From Bradyrhizobium australiense (GTDB lineage Bacteria > Pseudomonadota > Alphaproteobacteria > Rhizobiales > Xanthobacteraceae), in NCBI RefSeq assembly GCF_013114825.1, contig NZ_JAAVLX010000013.1:62001-126000 (forward strand): a stretch of 64,000 nucleotides of DNA, given 5' to 3'. This document shows positions 11,981 through 24,194 of this stretch, piece by piece. The notes below the pieces were generated by a model. That model saw only the letters and a list, made by a program, of their open reading frames with translations. It had not been told where the DNA came from and did not search any database. Position 1 is the stretch's first letter. Each line of letters begins with the position of its first letter. The position numbers and the translations under genes were made by a program.

Positions 11981-12952
11981 TCAGCCGCGCGGATGCGCGC
12001 TGCGGTAGACTTCCAGCAGCCGCTCGCCGTCGATGCCGGTATAGATCTGGGTGGTGGACAGTGAGGCGTGACCGAGCAGTTCCTGGATCGCGCGCAGATC
12101 GCCACCGCGGCTGAGCAAATGAGTGGCGAAAGAATGCCGCAGCGCGTGCGGGGTGGCGCTGTCGGGCAGGCCGAGCGCGCCGCGCAGCCGCTCCATGGTG
12201 AGCTGGATGATCCGCGGCGAAAGCGGTCCGCCGCGCGCGCCGACGAAGATCGGGCCGGCCGGCGGCAATGAATGCGGGCACATCGCAACGTAATCGGAGA
12301 TCAGCGCCAGCACGTTCTGCAGCACTGGCACCATGCGGGTCTTGTTGCCTTTGCCGGTGACGATGATGACGTCGGCTTCGCCCGGTTTGGGTACGTCCTG
12401 GCGTTTCAGTCCCAGCGCTTCGGAGATGCGCAGGCCCGATCCATAGAGCAGCGCCATTACCGCGGCGTCGCGCGCGAGAATCCAGGGATCGCGTTCCTCG
12501 CCGGCGCGCTCGTCGGCATCGGCAAAGCGCTTGGCGGCGGCCATCTGGATCGGCTTCGGCAGGCTTTTTGCAATTTTGGGCGCGCGGATGGCCGAGAGGG
12601 CGCCGACCTTGCCTTTGCCTTCCCGCTCGAGATAGCGCCCGAACGATCGCAAGCCCGCCAGCGCGCGCATCAGTGAGCGTCCGCCGATATCGTCGGCCCG
12701 ACGCATCGCCATAAAAGCCCTGACGTCGGCGGCTTCCAGCGCCGCAAACTTCTTCAACGTGACCTGACTTCCCCAATGCTCGGCGAGGAAAGTGAGGCAT
12801 TGGCGGAGGTCGCGGGCATAGGCTTCGAGCGTTTTCGGCGACAGCCGCCGCTCGGCGCGCAGATGCGTCAGCCAGCGCGTCATCTCCTGCGCCAGGCCGT
12901 CGTCGGCGCAATCGAGCTCGATCGCTTGCGGTGCCGGAACTTCCCTGGCCAT
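11981..12952 (-). CDS. xerC: Site-specific tyrosine recombinase XerC
   Basis: Resolves chromosome dimers at dif together with XerD. The 323-residue protein has an N-terminal SAM-like core-binding domain (about 20-115) and a catalytic domain. Catalytic residues are visible: Arg in GSGLRISEAL, Lys in TGKGNKTR, HxxR in HALRHSFATHLL, His in LGHASLSTTQ, and the nucleophile Tyr in IYTGID. It is a housekeeping recombinase by sequence and location (divergent from priA), not an integrase of the accessory region 30 kb away. Confidence 0.95.
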   Translation of the reverse strand: MAREVPAPQAIELDCADDGLAQEMTRWLTHLRAERRLSPKTLEAYARDLRQCLTFLAEHWGSQVTLKKFAALEAADVRAFMAMRRADDIGGRSLMRALAGLRSFGRYLEREGKGKVGALSAIRAPKIAKSLPKPIQMAAAKRFADADERAGEERDPWILARDAAVMALLYGSGLRISEALGLKRQDVPKPGEADVIIVTGKGNKTRMVPVLQNVLALISDYVAMCPHSLPPAGPIFVGARGGPLSPRIIQLTMERLRGALGLPDSATPHALRHSFATHLLSRGGDLRAIQELLGHASLSTTQIYTGIDGERLLEVYRSAHPRG

Positions 12953-13070
12953 AACCTTGCCTTGGAGACGTTGATTCAGCGCATTATATCGCACCTTTTC
13001 GTTTACCGTTCGCTAACCGGCCGGGGTGGCGCTAGCCTCGCTCCGGATACCCTGAGCCTGATTCCCCCTG

Positions 13071-15281
13071 ATGGACCATGCCACCCGCCAAAGCAGCTCA
13101 TCGGCCTCGTCGACCCGCGTCGTCGACGTGCTGGTGCCGGTCGCGCTCAATCAAAATTATTCCTACCGCGTGCCGCGCGGCATGGAGCTGAAGGCGGGCG
13201 ATGTCGTCTGCGTGCCGCTCGGGCCGCGTGAGGTGGTGGCGGTGGTGTGGGCGGAAAATGCCAATCCCGACCCGCGTCTGCACAACCGCCTGAAGGACGT
13301 CGGCGAAAAGCTCGACGTGCCGCCGCTCAAGGAGGAATTGCGCAGTCTCGTCGATTGGGTCGCCAACTACACGCTGTCAGCGCGCGGTATGGTGCTGCGC
13401 ATGGCCTTGCGGATGAGCGAAAATCTCGGGCCCGAGCGGATGCGCCTTGGCGTGCGGTTGGTAGGCCAAGCGCCGCAGCGCTTGACGCCGGCGCGGCGGC
13501 GGCTGATCGAGGTGCTGTCGGATGGTCTGCTGCACGGCAAGTCGGATGCGGCGCGAGAAGCCGGCGTGAGCGCCGGGGTGGTCGACGGCCTTGTCGACGA
13601 GGGCACGCTTGCGATCGAGGCAATGCCGCCGCCGCTGGCGCCGCCCGCGCCCGATCCGTTCTTTGCGCAGCCGGAATTTTCCCACCAGCAGCGCGCGGCG
13701 GTGGACATGATGCGCGCGCTCGCCGCCAACGGCACGTTCCACGTCGCGCTGCTCGACGGCGTCACCGGATCGGGCAAGACGGAAGTCTATTTCGAGGCGA
13801 TTGCGGAAGTCGTCCGGCGCGGCAAGCAGACGCTGATCCTGATGCCGGAGATCGCGCTCACAGGACAATTCCTCGACCGCTTTGCGCAACGTTTTGGCGT
13901 GCGCCCGTTGGAATGGCACTCCGAACTGACCCCGCGCACTCGGCAGCGCAACTGGGCGGCGATATCGGCCGGTGAAGCGCCCGTCGTGGTCGGCGCGCGC
14001 TCGGCGCTGTTTCTGCCCTATGCGGATCTGGGTCTCATCATCGTCGATGAGGAGCACGATCAGGCTTACAAGCAGGATGACGGCGCCCATTATCATGCCC
14101 GAGACATGGCGGTGGTGCGCGCGCATATCGCCAAAATCCCGATCGTGCTGGCGTCCGCGACGCCGTCGGTCGAGAGCGAGGTTAATGCGCGGAAGGGGCG
14201 CTATCAGCGTGTCGCGCTGCCATCGCGATTCAGCGGCCAGCACATGCCGCATATCGAGGCGATCGATCTACGCCGCGCGCCGCCGCCGCGCGGCCGCTTC
14301 ATCTCGCCGCCGCTTGCCGAACAGATTCAATTCGCGATCGAGAAGCGCGAACAGGCACTGCTGTTTCTCAATCGCCGCGGCTACGCGCCGCTGACGCTAT
14401 GCCGCGCCTGCGGCCATCGCTTTGCCTGCACCATCTGCGACGCCTGGCTGGTCGATCATCGCTTTCGCCAGCGGCTGGTCTGCCATCATTGCGGATTCTC
14501 GATGCCGCGCCCGAATATCTGCCCGCATTGCCAGGCCGAGGAGTCGCTGGTCGCGGTCGGTCCCGGCGTCGAACGGCTGCAGGAGGAGGCGGCTGCACTG
14601 TTTCCAGAAGCGCGCACCATGGTGCTGTCGAGCGATCTGATCACCTCGATCGAAACCATGCGCAGTGAGTTGAACGAGATCGCCAAAGGCCGCGTCGACA
14701 TCATCATCGGTACGCAACTGGTCGCGAAGGGCCACAATTTCCCGCGGCTCAATCTGGTCGGGGTGGTCGATGCGGATTTGGGCCTCGGCAATGGCGATCC
14801 GCGCGCCGCCGAGCGGACGTTTCAACTGCTCAACCAGGTGATCGGGCGTGCGGGGCGCGAACAGGGACGCGGCGTCGGCTATTTGCAGACCCATCAGCCC
14901 GAACATCCCGTGATGAAGGCATTGGTTGCCAACGACCGTGAGGCGTTTTACGCCAGCGAAATCGACTCCCGCGAGCGCACCGGCTATCCGCCGTTCGGCC
15001 GGCTCGCCAGCCTAATCATTTCCGCAGGCGACCGGCCGAGCGCGGAAGGTTTTGCGCGCCGCCTTGCCGCAGTGGCGCCAATCGACGAGCGCATCCAGGT
15101 GCTGGGCCCTGCCGAAGCGCCGCTGGCGGTGATCAAGGGCCGCTACCGGTTCCGGATCCTGGTGAAGTCGCTGCGCAATGTCGACCTCTCGGAATATTTG
15201 CGCGAATGGCTCGCCGCCGGTCCGAAGACCAAGGGCAATCTCAAGCTCGAAGTCGACGTCGATCCGCAGAGCTTTTTGTAG
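13071..15281 (+). CDS. priA: Primosomal protein N' (replication restart helicase)
   Basis: 3'-to-5' superfamily 2 DNA helicase that reloads the replisome at collapsed forks. The 736-residue protein has a 3'-DNA-binding N-terminal domain (VALNQNYSYRVP), Walker A GVTGSGKTEVYFEA, Walker B DEEHD, and ATPSVESE. The zinc-binding insertion carries four Cys pairs (CRACGHRFACTIC, then CHHCGFS and CPHC), and the C-terminal helicase motif GTQLVAKGHNFPRL follows. It is transcribed divergently from xerC with a 118-base gap. Confidence 0.97.
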   Translation: MDHATRQSSSSASSTRVVDVLVPVALNQNYSYRVPRGMELKAGDVVCVPLGPREVVAVVWAENANPDPRLHNRLKDVGEKLDVPPLKEELRSLVDWVANYTLSARGMVLRMALRMSENLGPERMRLGVRLVGQAPQRLTPARRRLIEVLSDGLLHGKSDAAREAGVSAGVVDGLVDEGTLAIEAMPPPLAPPAPDPFFAQPEFSHQQRAAVDMMRALAANGTFHVALLDGVTGSGKTEVYFEAIAEVVRRGKQTLILMPEIALTGQFLDRFAQRFGVRPLEWHSELTPRTRQRNWAAISAGEAPVVVGARSALFLPYADLGLIIVDEEHDQAYKQDDGAHYHARDMAVVRAHIAKIPIVLASATPSVESEVNARKGRYQRVALPSRFSGQHMPHIEAIDLRRAPPPRGRFISPPLAEQIQFAIEKREQALLFLNRRGYAPLTLCRACGHRFACTICDAWLVDHRFRQRLVCHHCGFSMPRPNICPHCQAEESLVAVGPGVERLQEEAAALFPEARTMVLSSDLITSIETMRSELNEIAKGRVDIIIGTQLVAKGHNFPRLNLVGVVDADLGLGNGDPRAAERTFQLLNQVIGRAGREQGRGVGYLQTHQPEHPVMKALVANDREAFYASEIDSRERTGYPPFGRLASLIISAGDRPSAEGFARRLAAVAPIDERIQVLGPAEAPLAVIKGRYRFRILVKSLRNVDLSEYLREWLAAGPKTKGNLKLEVDVDPQSFL

Positions 15282-15287
15282 CATCCT

Positions 15288-15396
15288 TTCGTCATTCCGG
15301 GGCGATGCGGAGCATCGAACTATGGTGCGCAATTGCGCACCTGAGAATCTCGAGATTCCGGGTCTGGTCCTTCGGACCATCCCGGAATGACGAAAG
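15288..15396. repeat. Dispersed palindromic repeat, family B, copy 1
   Basis: Flanked by TTCGTCATTCCGGGG and its complement CCCGGAATGACGAA, and containing TGGTGCGCAATTGCGCACC followed by TGAGAATCTCGAGATT. The same core occurs at 26088-26210 between the two Nudix genes. The central TGCGCAATTGCGCA is a perfect palindrome. Located just after priA. Confidence 0.8.
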
Positions 15397-15424
15397 TGGG
15401 AAACAACAAAGAAACAACAATAAA

Positions 15425-15460
15425 GCCCGCCGTCATTTGCGACGGCAGGCCTTTGTTGCC
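15425..15460. terminator. Probable bidirectional terminator between priA and rlpA-like gene
   Basis: Ten-base arms GCCCGCCGTC and GACGGCAGGC with one mismatch and a six-base loop. On the + strand CTTTGTTG follows; on the - strand TTTATTGTTGTTT follows. It lies between two convergent genes, so it can end both transcripts. Confidence 0.65.
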
Positions 15461-15538
15461 GCGGAAAGTTCCGCGACGGTACGCAACGCAACGCTTACGC
15501 GATCTGATGGACCGGAAAACGGCGCGCGAGCGCGCGCT

Positions 15539-16033
15539 TTAAGAGATGACCTCGGCAGTGACGTGGCCGACGCCGGCGCCGGTCAGGCCGATGGCACGGG
15601 CCGCACCCGTGGACAGGTCGAGCACGCGTCCCCTGATGAAGGGGCCACGATCGTTAATCGTGACAATCACGCTCTGGCCGCGATGGGTGACGCGGAGCTT
15701 GGTGCCGAACGGCAGCGAGCGGTGGGCCGCGGTCATGGCGTTCTGGTTGAAGCGCTGACCGGATGCGGTCCTGCTGCCGGATTCATTGCCGTAATAGGAG
15801 GCCTTTCCCGAGAAGCCGTGCCCGGTGCTCTGTGAGCCGATCGAGGCGTTGGCGTCCAGCCAGCTACCTCCGGTAGCCTGGGCCTTGCTGGCGTGATGGT
15901 GATGGCGATGGTGCCTGGATTTTGCAGAAGCTTCGGTGACGGTGCCACCGACCAGGAGAGTTGCGGCGATCAAGGCGAGCGCCGTGCGCGACCGGGTTAG
16001 ATTTCCCGGCATCACATTCTTGGTATTCAACAT
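15539..16033 (-). CDS. RlpA-like septal ring lytic transglycosylase family protein
   Basis: Secreted double-psi beta-barrel protein of the RlpA family, 164 residues. An N-terminal signal sequence (LTRSRTALALIAATLLVGGTVTEASA, cleavage near residue 38) is followed by a His-rich linker (RHHRHHHHAS). The RlpA domain has GKASYYGNESGSRTASGQ and the conserved Asp in INDRGPF, then GRVLDLS. RlpA proteins cut or bind denuded glycan strands at the septum. It lacks the SPOR domain of the E. coli protein, as is common in Rhizobiales. It ends convergently with priA. Confidence 0.9.
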   Translation of the reverse strand: MLNTKNVMPGNLTRSRTALALIAATLLVGGTVTEASAKSRHHRHHHHASKAQATGGSWLDANASIGSQSTGHGFSGKASYYGNESGSRTASGQRFNQNAMTAAHRSLPFGTKLRVTHRGQSVIVTINDRGPFIRGRVLDLSTGAARAIGLTGAGVGHVTAEVIS

Positions 16034-16333
16034 TAATTAGTCCCTCAGACAGTATTGCCACATACGTGACAAATGGAACCCCCGTCCCAACTTCAGTGAG
16101 GGCCGTTTGATAATGCAATGAGGCATGAATTTGGCAGTAAATTGGGAATGTCTCGGGCTGACATATCTTGTTACCGAGCTCAGATAATCGAATGATATTC
16201 CGTAATCTTGTGCGTTAATGGATTTTTAACCAATGCAATACTACACATTACTTACAAATACAGTCATTCCGCAAATGGAAGAGATTTAGGCAAGTAATGG
16301 CCAAATGGAGAAGGTCGACCGAATTGTTCCTCG

Positions 16334-16354
16334 ATGGCGGCTCATAGCCGCCAT
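16334..16354. promoter_or_regulatory. Perfect 9-base inverted repeat in the rlpA-like/atpH gap
   Basis: ATGGCGGCT, three bases CAT, AGCCGCCAT. It lies in a 654-base intergenic region (16034-16687) that is AT-rich at 16120-16290 and carries no credible gene. No T-run follows, so it is not a clear terminator; it may be an operator or mRNA hairpin. It is about 160 bases before the possible atp promoter. Confidence 0.35.
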
Positions 16355-16512
16355 GCAAATGCAGCCAGAACGGATGTGCGCGCTGGAGCGCCGCAGATAA
16401 TCGAGTGGAGGGCGGGAGCCCAATTTCGGTCGCGCTGATCGCTGTCCAAACAGTGTTCGGCGGGGGCTGAAAATCGATGTGCGACAAGGCATCGCCCGAA
16501 CGCGCCGTCATG

Positions 16513-16541
16513 TTGCACCTGCGCGCTCGCTATGTTAGCAA
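16513..16541 (+). promoter_or_regulatory. Possible sigma-70-type promoter of the atp operon
   Basis: TTGCAC, 17-base spacer, TAGCAA. It lies about 147 bases before the chosen atpH start, on the right strand. The -10 match is moderate; other promoters in this AT-rich gap cannot be excluded. Confidence 0.35.
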
Positions 16542-16687
16542 AGCCGCGATTTTAACGATCTCGGCACCTCTCGTGCCGGTCGAAAATCGAAGTCCCGCTT
16601 GAATTCCAAGGGCTTGGATCGCTAGGCGCCGCTACTTGTGGCGACGGTTTTTCCCTTGCGAGTTTGACAGCAAAAAAGAGCGACTCT

Positions 16688-18777
<2,090 letters not shown>

Positions 18778-18791
18778 TGATTTGCCGTTGC

Positions 18792-18812
18792 GGCCCGGCG
18801 GATAGCCGGGCC
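18792..18812 (+). other. Intercistronic hairpin between atpA and atpG
   Basis: Perfect 8-base stem GGCCCGGC/GCCGGGCC with a five-base loop in the 94-base atpA-atpG gap; a second small stem (GGTGTC/GACACC) lies at about 18837-18848. No T-run follows, so read-through to atpG is expected. Such hairpins can set transcript stability and subunit ratios within the operon; that role is inference. Confidence 0.5.
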
Positions 18813-18871
18813 CGACGAAAGAGTGGCTTGCGGTCGGGTGTCAGACACCGGATCGCCGGGGTGAACTGAGA

Positions 18872-19750
18872 ATGGCTTCACTTAAAGACATGCGGGTCCG
18901 CATCGCCTCGACCAAGGCGACGCAGAAGATCACCAAGGCAATGCAGATGGTCGCGGCTTCCAAGCTGCGGCGCGCGCAGACCGCGGCTGAAGCGGCGCGG
19001 CCCTATGCCGAGAAGATGGACGCCGTGATTTCCAATATCGCCACCGCTGCGGCGGGTTCGCCCGGCGCGCCGGCGCTGTTGGCCGGCACTGGCAGGGATC
19101 AGGTTCACCTGCTGCTCGTCTGCACGGGCGAACGAGGCCTGTGCGGCGCGTTCAATTCGGCGATCGTGCGTCTGGCCCGTGAGCGTGCGCTGTCCCTGCT
19201 CAATCAGGGCAAGGAGATCAAGATCTTCTGTGTCGGCCGCAAGGGCTACGAGCAACTGCGCCGTACCTTCGAGAAGCATATCATCGGACACACCGAACTG
19301 CGCTCGGTTCGCCAGCTCGGCTTCGTCAATGCCGAAGACATCGCCAAAACGATTCTCGCGCGCTTCGAGGCCGGCGAATTCGACGTCTGCACGCTGTTTT
19401 ATTCGCGCTTCAAATCCGTCATCGCGCAGATTCCGACCGCCCAGCAGGTCATCCCGCTGGTGGTGGAGGCGCCTGCTGCCAACGCCGGTCCGTCGACTTC
19501 CTACGAATATGAGCCGGAAGAAGATGAGATCCTGACGCGCTTGTTGCCGCGCAATCTCGCGGTGCAGATCTTCCGCGCGCTCCTGGAAAACAACGCCTCG
19601 TTCTACGGCTCGCAGATGAGCGCGATGGACAACGCCACCCGCAACGCCGGTGAAATGATCCGCAAGCAGACCTTGACCTACAACCGAACCCGACAGGCCA
19701 TGATCACCAAGGAGCTGATTGAAATCATCTCCGGCGCCGAAGCGATCTAA
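18872..19750 (+). CDS. atpG: ATP synthase F1 gamma subunit
   Basis: Central rotor shaft. The 292-residue length is usual. The N-terminal helix [21 protein letters not shown] and C-terminal helix [21 protein letters not shown], which form the coiled coil inside the alpha/beta ring, are both conserved; [10 protein letters not shown] is the family signature. It lies between atpA and atpD in the standard alphaproteobacterial order. Confidence 0.98.
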   Translation: MASLKDMRVRIASTKATQKITKAMQMVAASKLRRAQTAAEAARPYAEKMDAVISNIATAAAGSPGAPALLAGTGRDQVHLLLVCTGERGLCGAFNSAIVRLARERALSLLNQGKEIKIFCVGRKGYEQLRRTFEKHIIGHTELRSVRQLGFVNAEDIAKTILARFEAGEFDVCTLFYSRFKSVIAQIPTAQQVIPLVVEAPAANAGPSTSYEYEPEEDEILTRLLPRNLAVQIFRALLENNASFYGSQMSAMDNATRNAGEMIRKQTLTYNRTRQAMITKELIEIISGAEAI

Positions 19751-19775
19751 CGGCGCGATCACACTGACGGGTTGA

Positions 19776-21242
<1,467 letters not shown>

Positions 21243-21245
21243 GAG

Positions 21246-21320
21246 GCGAATGGTGAATAGGGAGTAGCGAATAGCGCTGCTCCCATTCTTCCCACTCGCT
21301 ATTCGCTACTCGCTATTCGC
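21246..21320. repeat. Imperfect inverted repeat built of GCGAATAGCGAGTAGCGAAT-type units, copy 1
   Basis: The atpD-atpC gap is almost wholly an inverted repeat made of GCGAAT/GAGTAG/GCGAATAG blocks on the left arm and CTATTCGC/TACTCGC/TATTCGC on the right. The same vocabulary recurs upstream of the ROK-like gene at 40116-40210. It splits the last two genes of the operon and would form a long hairpin in the mRNA. Confidence 0.75.
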
Positions 21321-21329
21321 AGGTTCTTC

Positions 21330-21737
21330 ATGGCTACCTTTCATTTCGATCTCGTCTCCCCCGAAAAGCTCGCCTTCTCCGGCGAGGTCGATCAGGTTGA
21401 CGTTCCCGGCGTGGAAGGCGATTTCGGCGTGCTCGCCGGCCACGCGCCGGTCGTGGCAGCGATCCGCCCGGGTATCCTGACCGTCGTGTCAGGCGGGGCG
21501 CATCAGAAGATCATCGTGCTCGGCGGCCTCGCAGAGATGTCGGAAAACGGACTGACCGTGTTGGCCGACGTCGCCACCTCGATGGCCGAGGTCGACCGCG
21601 CGCAGTTCGCCGAGACCATCGCCGAGATGGAAGCCAAGCTCGCCGAGAAGGAAGGCTCCGAACTCGATCACGCCATCGAGCGGCTGGACCACTTCAAGAG
21701 CATCCAGATCGAGCTCAACGCCACCGCTATGCACTAA
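21330..21737 (+). CDS. atpC: ATP synthase F1 epsilon subunit
   Basis: Rotor and inhibitory subunit. The 135-residue protein has the N-terminal beta-sandwich ([24 protein letters not shown], then [13 protein letters not shown]) and a C-terminal helical part rich in Ala/Glu. Last gene of the operon. A GC-rich hairpin starts directly after its stop. Confidence 0.98.
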   Translation: MATFHFDLVSPEKLAFSGEVDQVDVPGVEGDFGVLAGHAPVVAAIRPGILTVVSGGAHQKIIVLGGLAEMSENGLTVLADVATSMAEVDRAQFAETIAEMEAKLAEKEGSELDHAIERLDHFKSIQIELNATAMH

Positions 21738-21761
21738 GCCCCGGGGCACCCGCTCCGGGGC
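21738..21761 (+). terminator. Hairpin after atpC, weak terminator candidate
   Basis: GCCCCGG and CCGGGGC arms around a ten-base loop, immediately after the atpC stop. The following bases (GTCGTAAAG) are not a T-run, so intrinsic termination is uncertain. The next 190 bases up to the convergent protease gene contain no gene. Confidence 0.4.
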
Positions 21762-21952
21762 GTCGTAAAGACTTAAGTCGCGAAAGCGCTCGTAACCCGG
21801 TGACGGGCGTTTTCCGCTTTGGCGCACCTCGTAAACCATCGAGTCCGGTCGTCCTTGTGGATAATGTGGTTGTACCCGGAAACTTCCGGCGGCATGCCAG
21901 CGGTACTTCCCGGGGTTTGGTCGAGATCGCGGCGATTTTTACCGCAGCCCTG

Positions 21953-23059
21953 CTAACGCCGCTGAACCGAGCGATCGCCCTGATCATTATTCGCTTCGGA
22001 GGCCGGCCCCACCGCGACGGTAACGTTCTGAGGCGCACCGGAACGCTCGACGATCAATCGCACCTGTTCGCCGATCCGCGCGAGCCCGATCCGGTTTCTC
22101 AACTGCGCGGCAGAGTGAATTGGGCGGTCGTCCGCCTTCAGCACGATGTCGCCTTTGCGCAGCCCTGCCGCTTCGGCAGGCGAGCCGGGGCTGACCTCGG
22201 CAATCCGCGCCCCTTCGCTGCGTCCGCCATCGGTGGAAGGATTTAGCTCGCGAAGCGAGATGCCGATCCTGCCACGTTCGACGCGGCCTTTTTCCACGAT
22301 CTGATCCATCACGCGCCGCGCCATATTGACGGGAATCGCAAAGCCGATGCCGACATTGCCGCCGGCCGGCGAGATGATCGCCGAATTGATGCCGATCAGT
22401 TCGCCCTTGAGATTGACCAGCGCGCCGCCCGAATTGCCGGGGTTGATCGCCGCATCGGTCTGGATGAAGTCCTCATAGCCCTGCTTGCCGAGTCCGGTCC
22501 GGCCGAGCGCGCTGACGAGGCCCGAAGTTACGGTCTGGCCGAGACCAAACGGATTGCCGATGGCGAGGACGAAATCGCCGACTTCGAGCGCGTCGCTGTC
22601 GCCGAACGCGATCGCCTTCAGCGCGGCCGGCGATTGAATCCGCAACACCGCAATATCGGTGCCGGGATCGCGCCCGACGACCTTAGCCAAGAATTGCCGG
22701 CCGTCCTTGGTCTTGATCTGAACGGTGGCGACCTGGTCGACAACATGGTTGTTGGTCAGGACATAGCCCTTCTGCGCATCGACAATAACGCCGGAGCCGG
22801 TGGCGTTGATTTCCTTTTCCAGTTGTTTCGGGACGTCGAAGAACTCCCGGAACAGCGGATCGCGATAGAGCGGATTGTCCTGACGAATCTTGCCGTGGAC
22901 GGCGATGTTGACTACCGCCGGCGTGACCTCGCGAACCAGCGGCGCGAGGGTCGGCACCATGCCGCCGGTTCGCAGATTCGGAATCTGTCCGGATGCCGGA
23001 CTTGCGAGGATCGTCGCGCCGACCAGGCCTGCCAGCACAATCGCGAAAAGTCGGTTCAC
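21953..23059 (-). CDS. Deg/HtrA-type periplasmic serine protease with one PDZ domain
   Basis: Trypsin-like protease for envelope protein quality control. The chosen GTG start gives a 368-residue precursor with a signal peptide (NRLFAIVLAGLVGATILASPASG). The catalytic triad is visible: His in TNNHVVDQ, Asp in PGTDIAVLRI, Ser in PGNSGGALVNL. A single PDZ domain follows (RIGISLRELN...GSPAEAAGLRKGDIVLKADD), as in DegS or short DegQ-like proteins; MucD/DegP usually carries two. Upstream in-frame codons extend 30 residues but lack signal-like character. It is convergent with atpC. Confidence 0.92.
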   Translation of the reverse strand: MNRLFAIVLAGLVGATILASPASGQIPNLRTGGMVPTLAPLVREVTPAVVNIAVHGKIRQDNPLYRDPLFREFFDVPKQLEKEINATGSGVIVDAQKGYVLTNNHVVDQVATVQIKTKDGRQFLAKVVGRDPGTDIAVLRIQSPAALKAIAFGDSDALEVGDFVLAIGNPFGLGQTVTSGLVSALGRTGLGKQGYEDFIQTDAAINPGNSGGALVNLKGELIGINSAIISPAGGNVGIGFAIPVNMARRVMDQIVEKGRVERGRIGISLRELNPSTDGGRSEGARIAEVSPGSPAEAAGLRKGDIVLKADDRPIHSAAQLRNRIGLARIGEQVRLIVERSGAPQNVTVAVGPASEANNDQGDRSVQRR

Positions 23060-23195
23060 GTGGGTTCTCGTCTTCGGATTACGAAAGGTGCGGATCAGGA
23101 GCCGTCTTGCGGCGGCGCGCCCTGCAGGGCAAGCCAAGGCGCCGCCCACAAAGCGGCTGCGTGGTTAACCCACGCAACGGCGAGAATGGCGGGTG

Positions 23196-23525
23196 TCAGC
23201 ATGATGAAAGCCCCCGAAAGGCGGTTTTCCAACGCGACCGCCATCGCGTGCTGATTTCAGCGCGCTGCCCGGGATCTTGCTCGCCATCAAGCTGGCGCAG
23301 AGCGGCGAGGATGTCGGCGAGGCGGATGGTATGGCCCATGCCCGGAATCTCACGCAGGCTCGGGCAAGATTCGACCGCGAACATGTCGGACGCCCAGGAC
23401 GACAGGATCACCCGCTTCTCCGCGTCGGAGAGCTGTTGGTCGTTCAACACTTCATCTGGGGAGCCATAATGCGCGGCGGGATGAAATAATGAAAATTCAG
23501 TGGTGCTCAGATCGGCCTTGCTCAT
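23196..23525 (-). CDS. Conserved small protein linked to the heat-shock cluster
   Basis: A 109-residue soluble protein beginning MSKADLSTTEFSLFHPAAHYG. The middle (VLNDQQLSDAEKRVILSSWASD, VESCPSLREIPG) resembles a family I recall from Bradyrhizobium genomes next to stress genes, with no known function. GGAGAC lies upstream of the ATG at suitable spacing. It follows the two hsp20 genes on the same strand with 75 bases between, so it may share their heat induction. Confidence 0.8.
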   Translation of the reverse strand: MSKADLSTTEFSLFHPAAHYGSPDEVLNDQQLSDAEKRVILSSWASDMFAVESCPSLREIPGMGHTIRLADILAALRQLDGEQDPGQRAEISTRWRSRWKTAFRGLSSC

Positions 23526-23600
23526 TGACGGGGTCTCCTTACTCTCCCTTCCATCGAGACATTGGTGGTGGCGACGGCGCACGCGCCGCCGCCATTGTCG

Positions 23601-24101
23601 TCACTGGTTGTTGATCGGGATGCGCTTGACGGCCGAATGAGCCTGTTCGGATTTCGGCAGCGTGATGGTCAAAACGCCGTCGTGGAATGTGGCTTCGGCC
23701 TTATCTTCCACAACGCCATCGAGCGGGATTTGCCGCTCGAACGCACCGTAATAGCGCTCGGTGAAGTATTTTCCGCCGTTGTCGGTTCGTTCGGATTTTT
23801 TCTCGCCGCGCAGCGTCAGAACGCCATTGGCGATCTCGACCTGAACGTCTTTTTCCGTCAGCCCGGGCAGCTCAGCCGAGACCTTCAGCTCCTTGTCGGT
23901 TTCGTTGAGCTCGATGCTCGGCCATCCGAAGCGACCTTCCATCAACGGGCTGCCGAACCGGGCAGGCATAGCGAAGCCGCGGAAAACATCGTCGAACAGC
24001 CGGTTCATTTCCCGGTGCAGGGTGAAGAAGGGATCGAAACTGTCGCGCGTGGGCGAAAGCTCCTGATTTCTCGACCAGGGGATCAGATCACGAAAAGCCA
24101 T
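23601..24101 (-). CDS. Small heat-shock protein, Hsp20 family (class B-like)
   Basis: ATP-independent chaperone holding unfolding proteins. The 166-residue protein has an alpha-crystallin domain from about 58 (WPSIELNETDKELKVSAELPG) to the C-terminal strand (KAEATFHDGVLTITLPKSE), and ends with the IPI motif (KRIPINNQ) that docks into the neighbouring dimer. GGAGGA sits six bases before the ATG. It lies 93 bases downstream of the second hsp20 gene. Confidence 0.95.
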   Translation of the reverse strand: MAFRDLIPWSRNQELSPTRDSFDPFFTLHREMNRLFDDVFRGFAMPARFGSPLMEGRFGWPSIELNETDKELKVSAELPGLTEKDVQVEIANGVLTLRGEKKSERTDNGGKYFTERYYGAFERQIPLDGVVEDKAEATFHDGVLTITLPKSEQAHSAVKRIPINNQ

Positions 24102-24165
24102 GGAATCCTCCTTACAGAGATTGCTGATGTTGCTTGCATAGGCCCGCGCGCGGCCGGTCATCCGC
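24102..24165 (-). promoter_or_regulatory. Possible RNA-thermometer-like leader of the downstream hsp20
   Basis: In the transcript, AAUCUCU just upstream can pair with the Shine-Dalgarno segment GGAGGAUU with one mismatch and G-U pairs around a short loop, preceded by GC-rich arms (GGCCGCGCGCGGGCC). This resembles the last helix of ROSE elements but lacks their canonical UUGCU sequence. Pairing was judged by eye. Confidence 0.35.
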
Positions 24166-24194
24166 GCGCCCAGCCCGTATTGCCGAAGGAGGCT

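Noticed and set aside
11981-12952. XerC as integrase of a prophage or island
   Set aside because: Full-length housekeeping recombinase beside priA, with no phage genes, att-like repeats or tRNA nearby.
16248-16511. 87-codon minus-strand frame in the rlpA-like/atpH gap
   Set aside because: No ribosome site, spans the palindrome, mixed composition and no recognisable motif.
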